The notes under the pieces: generated by a model
Told to the model about the DNA's origin: nothing
The model's database searches: none
Seen by the model: only the letters and a program-made list of their open reading frames with translations
In this document: piece by piece, positions 35,966-40,041 of the stretch
Layout of the letters: the number at the start of each line of letters is the position of its first letter
How positions within the stretch are numbered: the first letter of the stretch is position 1
Position numbers and translations under genes: made by a program
NCBI GenBank assembly: GCA_021166845.1
Contig: JAJPEP010000035.1
Span: 1-40,041, forward strand
Length of the DNA: 40,041 nucleotides
Direction of reading: 5' to 3'
Source of the DNA: Thiobacillus sp.
Lineage (GTDB): Bacteria > Pseudomonadota > Gammaproteobacteria > Burkholderiales > Thiobacillaceae

Positions 35966-37533
35966 AGCTATTGCGTCTCGCCCGCATCCTGACCATCGGC
36001 CTGCGCTTCGGGCTGGAAGAGTTCTTCCTCGGCCACGAACGGGTGCGGCCGCTACGCTGGCTGGTGCGCGCCACGCTGTTCTGGCGGCCGCTGACCGAAC
36101 CGCGCGGGATGCGTCTGCGCCACGCACTGGAGGCGCTGGGTCCGATTTTCGTCAAATTCGGGCAGATGCTGTCGACCCGGCGCGATCTGGTGCCGCTCGA
36201 CATCGCCGACGAACTCGCCCTGCTGCAGGACCGGGTGCCGCCCTTTCCCTCCGCCGAGGCCGTCGCCACGCTGGAGAAGCTGTACAGGAAACCGCTGGCC
36301 GAAGTGTTCGCCGAATTCGACCCCACCCCGGTCGCTTCGGCCTCGGTGGCACAGGTGCATTTCGCCCGGCTGCACGACGGCATCGCCGTCGCGGTGAAGG
36401 TGCTGCGCCCCGGCATCGCGCCGGTGATCGCGCACGACGTGTCGCTGCTCTATGCCGCCGCCGGTCTGGTCGAGAAACTGTTTGCCGACGGCCGCCGGCT
36501 GCGCCCGCGCGAGGTGGTGGCGGAATTCGAAAAGCATCTGGGAGACGAGCTCGACCTGATGCGCGAAGCCGCCAACTGCTCGCAGCTGCGGCGCAACTTC
36601 AGGGATTCGCCGCTGCTCCTGGTGCCCGGGGTGTACTGGGACTATTGCGGTCACGACGTGATGGTGATGGACCGCATGGAAGGGATCCCGGTGAGCCAGA
36701 TCGAGCGCCTGCGCGAAGCCGGCATCGACATTCCGAAACTCGCCGCCACCGGCGTGGAAATCTTCTTCACCCAGGTGTTCCGCGACGGCTTCTTCCACGC
36801 CGACATGCACCCCGGCAACATCCTGGTGCGCCCGGGAAGCCGACCGCTCCCCGGGGAAGCGGACGCTGGGCTCAAACCGGTTAACGACCAGTACATCGCG
36901 CTCGACTTCGGCATCATGGGCACGCTCACCGAGGTCGACAAGCAATACCTCGCGCGCAACTTCCTCGCCTTTTTCCGCCGCGACTACAAGGGGGTGGCGC
37001 TGGCGCATCTGGAATCCGGCTGGGTGCCGGCCGACACCCGCATCGACGAGCTCGAGGCCGCGGTGCGCGCAGTGTGCGAACCGGTGTTCGACCGCCCGCT
37101 CAAGGACATTTCCTTCGGCCGCGTGCTTCTGCAGCTGTTCCAGGCGTCGCGCCGCTTCAATGTCGAAATCCAGCCGCAGCTCGTTTTATTGCAGAAGACC
37201 CTGCTCAACATAGAAGGCCTCGGCCGCCAGCTCGATCCCGAGCTCGACCTGTGGAAAACCGCAAAGCCGTTTCTGGAACGCTGGATGAACGAACAGCTCG
37301 GCTGGCGCGCGCTGGTAAAGAACCTGCAGACCGAAACGCCAAAATGGGCCGCCCTGCTGCCGCAGCTGCCGCGCCTGGCGCATCAGGCCTTGAACGAAAA
37401 CCGGCTGGCCCGGGTGGAAGCCGGCCTCGCCCTCATGCTGCAACAGCAGCACGCCCGCAACCGCTGGCTCGGCGTCATCGCCGGCCTGCTCGCCATACTG
37501 GCAGCCGCCACCCTCTATTTCAATCTGCGATAA
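35962..37533 (+). CDS. ubiB: Ubiquinone biosynthesis protein UbiB
   Basis: An atypical protein kinase-like ATPase of 523 residues (ABC1/COQ8/UbiB family) that supports delivery of ubiquinone intermediates. The KxGQ motif is in [11 protein letters not shown], the Ala-rich loop in [13 protein letters not shown], the Lys in AVKVLRPG, the catalytic region in [12 protein letters not shown] and the metal ligand in ALDFGIMG. A hydrophobic C-terminal helix ([19 protein letters not shown]) anchors it in the membrane. About 18 extra residues ([14 protein letters not shown]) interrupt the segment between HPGN and LDFG; this looks like a tolerated loop insertion. Confidence 0.96.
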   Translation: MKLLRLARILTIGLRFGLEEFFLGHERVRPLRWLVRATLFWRPLTEPRGMRLRHALEALGPIFVKFGQMLSTRRDLVPLDIADELALLQDRVPPFPSAEAVATLEKLYRKPLAEVFAEFDPTPVASASVAQVHFARLHDGIAVAVKVLRPGIAPVIAHDVSLLYAAAGLVEKLFADGRRLRPREVVAEFEKHLGDELDLMREAANCSQLRRNFRDSPLLLVPGVYWDYCGHDVMVMDRMEGIPVSQIERLREAGIDIPKLAATGVEIFFTQVFRDGFFHADMHPGNILVRPGSRPLPGEADAGLKPVNDQYIALDFGIMGTLTEVDKQYLARNFLAFFRRDYKGVALAHLESGWVPADTRIDELEAAVRAVCEPVFDRPLKDISFGRVLLQLFQASRRFNVEIQPQLVLLQKTLLNIEGLGRQLDPELDLWKTAKPFLERWMNEQLGWRALVKNLQTETPKWAALLPQLPRLAHQALNENRLARVEAGLALMLQQQHARNRWLGVIAGLLAILAAATLYFNLR

Positions 37534-37542
37534 GGACTCGCC

Positions 37543-38979
37543 ATGCTGATCGGCTTCGTCGTGCTGTATCTGGTGCTATCCATCGGCATCGGCCTGTATG
37601 CCGCCACCAAAGTCCACAGCGCGGCCGACTACATCACCGCCGGCCGCTCGCTGCCGATGGTCGTCGTCATCGCCATGGTGTTCGCAACCTGGTTCGGCGC
37701 CGAAACGGTGCTCGGCATCCCCGCCACCTTCCTCGACGAAAACCTCGGCGGAACGATTTCCGACCCCTTCGGCGCCTCGCTCGCTCTGATCCTGTTCGGC
37801 CTGTTTTTCGCCCGCCCGCTGTACCGGATGAAGCTCGTCACCCTGGGCGACTTCTTCCGCCAGCGCTACAACCGTCCGGTCGAGGTGGTGATCTCGGCGG
37901 CGATCGCGCTGTCCTACCTGGGCTGGGTGTCGGCGCAGGTGGTGGCGCTGGGGCTGGTGTTCAACGTGCTTTCCGACGGCCTCATCACTCAGCAGGAAGG
38001 TATCCTCATCGGCGCGGCGGTGGTGCTGCTCTACACCCTGTTCGGCGGCATGTGGTCGGTGGCGCTGACCACCCTGGTGCAGATGACCGTGATCGTCATT
38101 GGCCTGCTGTGGATCGCCAAGCTGGTAGGCGACATGCCCGAAGTGGGCGGCATCGCGCCGGTGGTCGCGCACGCCGCGGCCGCCGGCAAGTTCGAATTCT
38201 GGCCGCCGCTGGAGTGGGCCGCGGTCGTCACTTTCGTCGCCGGCCTGCTGACCATGGGGCTGGGGTCGATCCCGCAGCAGGACGTGTTCCAGCGCGCCAA
38301 CGCCGGCAAGTCGGAACGCATTGCGGTGTGGGGCACGGTCATCGGCGGCTCGCTGTATTTCCTGTTCGCCGCGGTGCCGATCTACCTCACCTACTCCGCC
38401 ACCCTGGTCGACCCCGCCATGACGGCAACCGTGCTGGCCGACGATGCGCAACTGGTACTACCAACCTTCGTCAAGGCCCATCTGCCCTTCTATGCGCAGA
38501 TCATCTTTTACGGCGCCCTGCTCTCAGTCATCATGTCCACCGCCTCCGGCACCCTGCTGGCGCCGTCGGTCACCATCTCGGAAAACATCATCAAGGAATT
38601 CATGCCGCACCACCGCATGAGCCAGAAAAAGCTGCTGTGGATCACCCGCGCCGTCGTCGTCGCTTTCACTGGGTTGGTGGTGTTTTATTCGCTGTGGTCG
38701 CTGCAAACCGAAACGAGCATTCACCAGATGGTGGAAAACGCCTACAAGGTCACGCTCGCCTGCGCCTTCGTGCCGCTGGTGGCGGGGCTGTACTGGAAGC
38801 GCGCGAATAATCTGGGGGCGGGGCTTTCCATTGTGCTGGGACTGGTCGTGTGGATTGCAATGGAGTTCGTTGCCCCGGATGCGGCCTTGCCGCCGCAGTT
38901 CGCCGGGCTGATCGCGAGCGCGCTGGGCATGGGCACGGGGGGACTGTCTCGCGCTTGGTCTGCTGGCGGCGCCGCATAA
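37543..38979 (+). CDS. Sodium:solute symporter family protein
   Basis: A secondary transporter of 478 residues in the SSS family. It has about 13 hydrophobic helices; the family pattern is visible in TKVHSAADYITAGRSLP, the ATWFGAETVLGIPATF helix, the GLGSIPQQDVFQR loop and LSVIMSTASGTLLAPSVTISENI. The substrate is not evident. AAGGAC precedes the ATG at 37543, 9 bases after ubiB. The last codons run directly into a toxin remnant in the same frame, and a second, damaged copy of its 3' third lies at 39558-39770, so the end of the gene may have been rearranged. Confidence 0.88.
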   Translation: MLIGFVVLYLVLSIGIGLYAATKVHSAADYITAGRSLPMVVVIAMVFATWFGAETVLGIPATFLDENLGGTISDPFGASLALILFGLFFARPLYRMKLVTLGDFFRQRYNRPVEVVISAAIALSYLGWVSAQVVALGLVFNVLSDGLITQQEGILIGAAVVLLYTLFGGMWSVALTTLVQMTVIVIGLLWIAKLVGDMPEVGGIAPVVAHAAAAGKFEFWPPLEWAAVVTFVAGLLTMGLGSIPQQDVFQRANAGKSERIAVWGTVIGGSLYFLFAAVPIYLTYSATLVDPAMTATVLADDAQLVLPTFVKAHLPFYAQIIFYGALLSVIMSTASGTLLAPSVTISENIIKEFMPHHRMSQKKLLWITRAVVVAFTGLVVFYSLWSLQTETSIHQMVENAYKVTLACAFVPLVAGLYWKRANNLGAGLSIVLGLVVWIAMEFVAPDAALPPQFAGLIASALGMGTGGLSRAWSAGGAA

Positions 38980-39129
38980 GATCGGCGAATAGTTAGTTAC
39001 GACAACGAACGTGGGAAGGGCGATAACCGGCATCTCGCAGAAAACGAAAAGCCATATTCGTTCTCTAGCGTCGAGACGCTGGTTGCCGATTTCTTGTCTG
39101 ACGTGCGGCATGCGCGAGGTGAATCATGA
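38980..39129 (+). pseudogene. Truncated TumE-family (DUF6516) toxin
   Basis: Reading on in the frame of the symporter stop gives IVSYDNERGKGDNRH, then KPYSFSSVETLVADFLSDV, ending in a TGA that overlaps the next ATG. This is the C-terminal half of the TumE-like toxin family, whose signature is YDNERGKGDHRH. The N-terminal half is missing, cut off at the symporter end. It is non-functional as it stands. Confidence 0.7.
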
Positions 39130-39479
39130 GCGAAACAGTCAATCTCCACGTAGGCTCCATCGAGGAAATGGGGAAGCGCTTCACCGGCGCTTGGCACCGG
39201 CTGGCGCATGGGGAAGCGGTCAAGGAAACCCATCTGACCTTTTTTGACCTGGAAACGATGATGTCCACGCTGTCTCCCAAGCGACTGGCGCTGTAGCGGC
39301 ACGTCCATCAACATCCCGCCAGGACGATTTCCGGGTTGGCCAAAACGCTTGGCAGAGACTACAAGCGGGTCCATGACGATGTCTCGGCACTGGCTCATGC
39401 GGGCCTGATCGTGCGCAATGAGAACGGCATTCGCGCTCCATACGATAGCGTCCAGGCCATCGTGTCGCTCAACGCCTAA
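39126..39479 (+). pseudogene. TumA-like antitoxin (HTH) with internal stop
   Basis: The 117-codon frame MSETVNLHVGSIEEMGKRF...SVQAIVSLNA is interrupted by TAG at codon 57 (39294-39296), after SPKRLAL. The second half, HPARTISGLAKTLGRDYKRVHDD, is the helix-turn-helix of HVO_A0114/TumA-type antitoxins. A single C-to-T change (CAG to TAG) would explain the stop. Upstream and overlapping lies the toxin remnant, so this is a decayed toxin-antitoxin module. Confidence 0.75.
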
Positions 39480-39557
39480 CCCACGCCGGACATCATCGCC
39501 GACCGCGGCGAAATCAGGCAAAAGTTGAGGCAACAGGGTCGACTGCAAGGCACATCC
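39480..39557. other. Spacer between the toxin-antitoxin remnant and the symporter fragment
   Basis: No feature is recognised in these 78 bases. An in-frame remnant-like segment (DIIADRGEIRQKLRQQG) can be read but is not assigned. Confidence 0.3.
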
Positions 39558-39770
39558 CCACCGCCTCCGGCACCCTGCTGGCGCCGTCGGTCACTATCTC
39601 GGAAAACATCATCAGGGAATTCATGCCGCCAATAATCTGGGGGCGGGGCTTTCCATCGTGCTGGGATTGGTTACATGGATCGCGATGGAATTCATCGCGC
39701 CCGAGGCCGCTTTGCCGCCGCAGTTCAGTTTGTCGGGCCGATTGCGAGCGCGGCGGGGATGGGTGTGGGG
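39558..39770 (+). pseudogene. Fragment of a second symporter copy
   Basis: 39558-39629 matches 38537-38608 of the intact symporter with only two differences. The sequence then jumps to a stretch matching 38806 onward, so about 197 bp are deleted. After the jump the match is weaker, with most changes at third codon positions (LGLVTWIAMEFIAPEAALPPQF against LGLVVWIAMEFVAPDAALPPQF). A 5-base insertion follows, then a 9-bp tandem repeat. The fragment cannot make a transporter. Confidence 0.88.
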
Positions 39771-39794
39771 AGTGTGGGGAGTGTGGGGAGTGTG
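39763..39794. repeat. 9-bp tandem repeat
   Basis: GTGTGGGGA is repeated 3.5 times in perfect tandem at the end of the symporter fragment. Confidence 0.9.
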
Positions 39795-39901
39795 TTGGCC
39801 ACTACTCGCAGACGTATTTTACATTCGGGTACGACGTTAAGACAATGAACCCATAAACATTAAGCGTTTGTTATTAAAGTAGTTTTCAATTCCATTCAAC
39901 A
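39795..39901. other. AT-rich spacer before the insertion sequence
   Basis: No gene or clear signal is seen. Composition is much more AT-rich than the rest of the window. Confidence 0.4.
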
Positions 39902-40041
39902 GTAAGCGTCCAGCCGCCCCACCTGTAGTTTCCCGCTCATCCCATGCAATCTTGCCCCTTTTTTGGAGGGACACCAGATGGCGAAGCGGCATGGGCAGGA
40001 ATTCTGGCGAGTGCATATTGAAGCCTGGCGTCGGAGTGATC
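39902..40041 (+). mobile_element. Left end of an IS66-family insertion sequence
   Basis: The terminal sequence GTAAGCGTCCAGCCGCCCC at 39902 has the GTAA start typical of IS66-family inverted repeats. It is followed within 80 bases by the first accessory gene. The right end and any 8-bp target duplication lie outside the window; the adjacent 8 bases are ATTCAACA. Confidence 0.8.
39978..40041 (+). CDS. tnpA: IS66 accessory protein TnpA, 5' part
   Basis: ATG at 39978 is preceded by GGAGGG. The first 21 residues, MAKRHGQEFWRVHIEAWRRSD, match the N-terminus of the small IS66-family TnpA (EFW..H.EAWR.S). The gene runs off the window. Confidence 0.8.
   Translation, partial: MAKRHGQEFWRVHIEAWRRSD

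Noticed and set aside
39011-39247. A 78-codon plus-strand frame across the toxin-antitoxin remnant
   Set aside because: The recognisable toxin and antitoxin residues are in other frames, so this frame is accidental.

Overview
This 40 kb window is a stretch of chromosome from a GC-rich betaproteobacterium, most plausibly a Thiobacillus- or Sulfuricella-like member of the Nitrosomonadales. The placement is an inference from gene content and order: prlC, xth, an NtrC/sigma-54-type porin-glnK-amtB operon, ubiK-comM, metH, algZR-argH, cyaY/lptM-lysA, hda, nadA, phoBR and ubiE-ubiJ-ubiB. Most genes are housekeeping genes with the high-GC third codon positions of the host.

Layout. 1-8687: the 3' part of oligopeptidase A, a periplasmic glutaredoxin-like protein, exonuclease III, the porin-glnK-amtB operon (minus strand) with a recognisable sigma-54 promoter and two NtrC-type sites, then ubiK-comM-VIT transporter. 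8688-11276: an acquired cassette of lower GC holding a C5 DNA methyltransferase, a GIY-YIG (Eco29kI-like) restriction enzyme and a Vsr endonuclease. 11277-15445: rhodanese and cobalamin-dependent metH. 15446-16903: an acquired Fic-family AMPylator preceded by an elaborate array of operator-like half-sites. 16921-23261: NUDIX hydrolase, algZ-algR, argH, a Cys-rich MarR-type regulator behind cyaY, and lptM-lysA. 23262-24713: a histone H1-like Lys/Ala/Pro protein with a structured leader, an unidentified small gene coupled to a 16-codon upstream ORF, and a run of hairpins that may be an RNA. 24714-31831: thioredoxin, hda, nadA, a DUF808 membrane protein and a giant FAD/Fe-S oxidoreductase. 31828-34580: a HIT protein whose 3' end is built from nested 57-bp palindromic repeats, and phoBR with a Pho box. 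34656-38979: ubiE-ubiJ-ubiB and a sodium:solute symporter. 38980-40041: a decayed zone with a truncated TumE-like toxin, a TumA-like antitoxin gene with an internal stop, a second mutilated copy of the symporter end, and the left end of an IS66-family element.

Themes. Ubiquinone biosynthesis is represented twice (ubiK; ubiE-J-B). Nutrient signalling is represented by glnK-amtB (nitrogen) and phoBR (phosphate). The gene order glnK-amtB-ubiK-comM, algZR-argH and cyaY-lptM-lysA resembles that of Pseudomonas, so this is an old syntenic core. The novelty lies in the joints between core genes: the palindromic elements that sit exactly on stop codons, the covarying nested repeats behind the HIT gene, the structured RNA-like region at 24544-24677, the Fic operator array, and the fossil toxin-antitoxin locus at the right end.

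No tRNA, rRNA or CRISPR array was seen. All functional calls rest on recognition of motifs and family resemblance by eye; no search was run.
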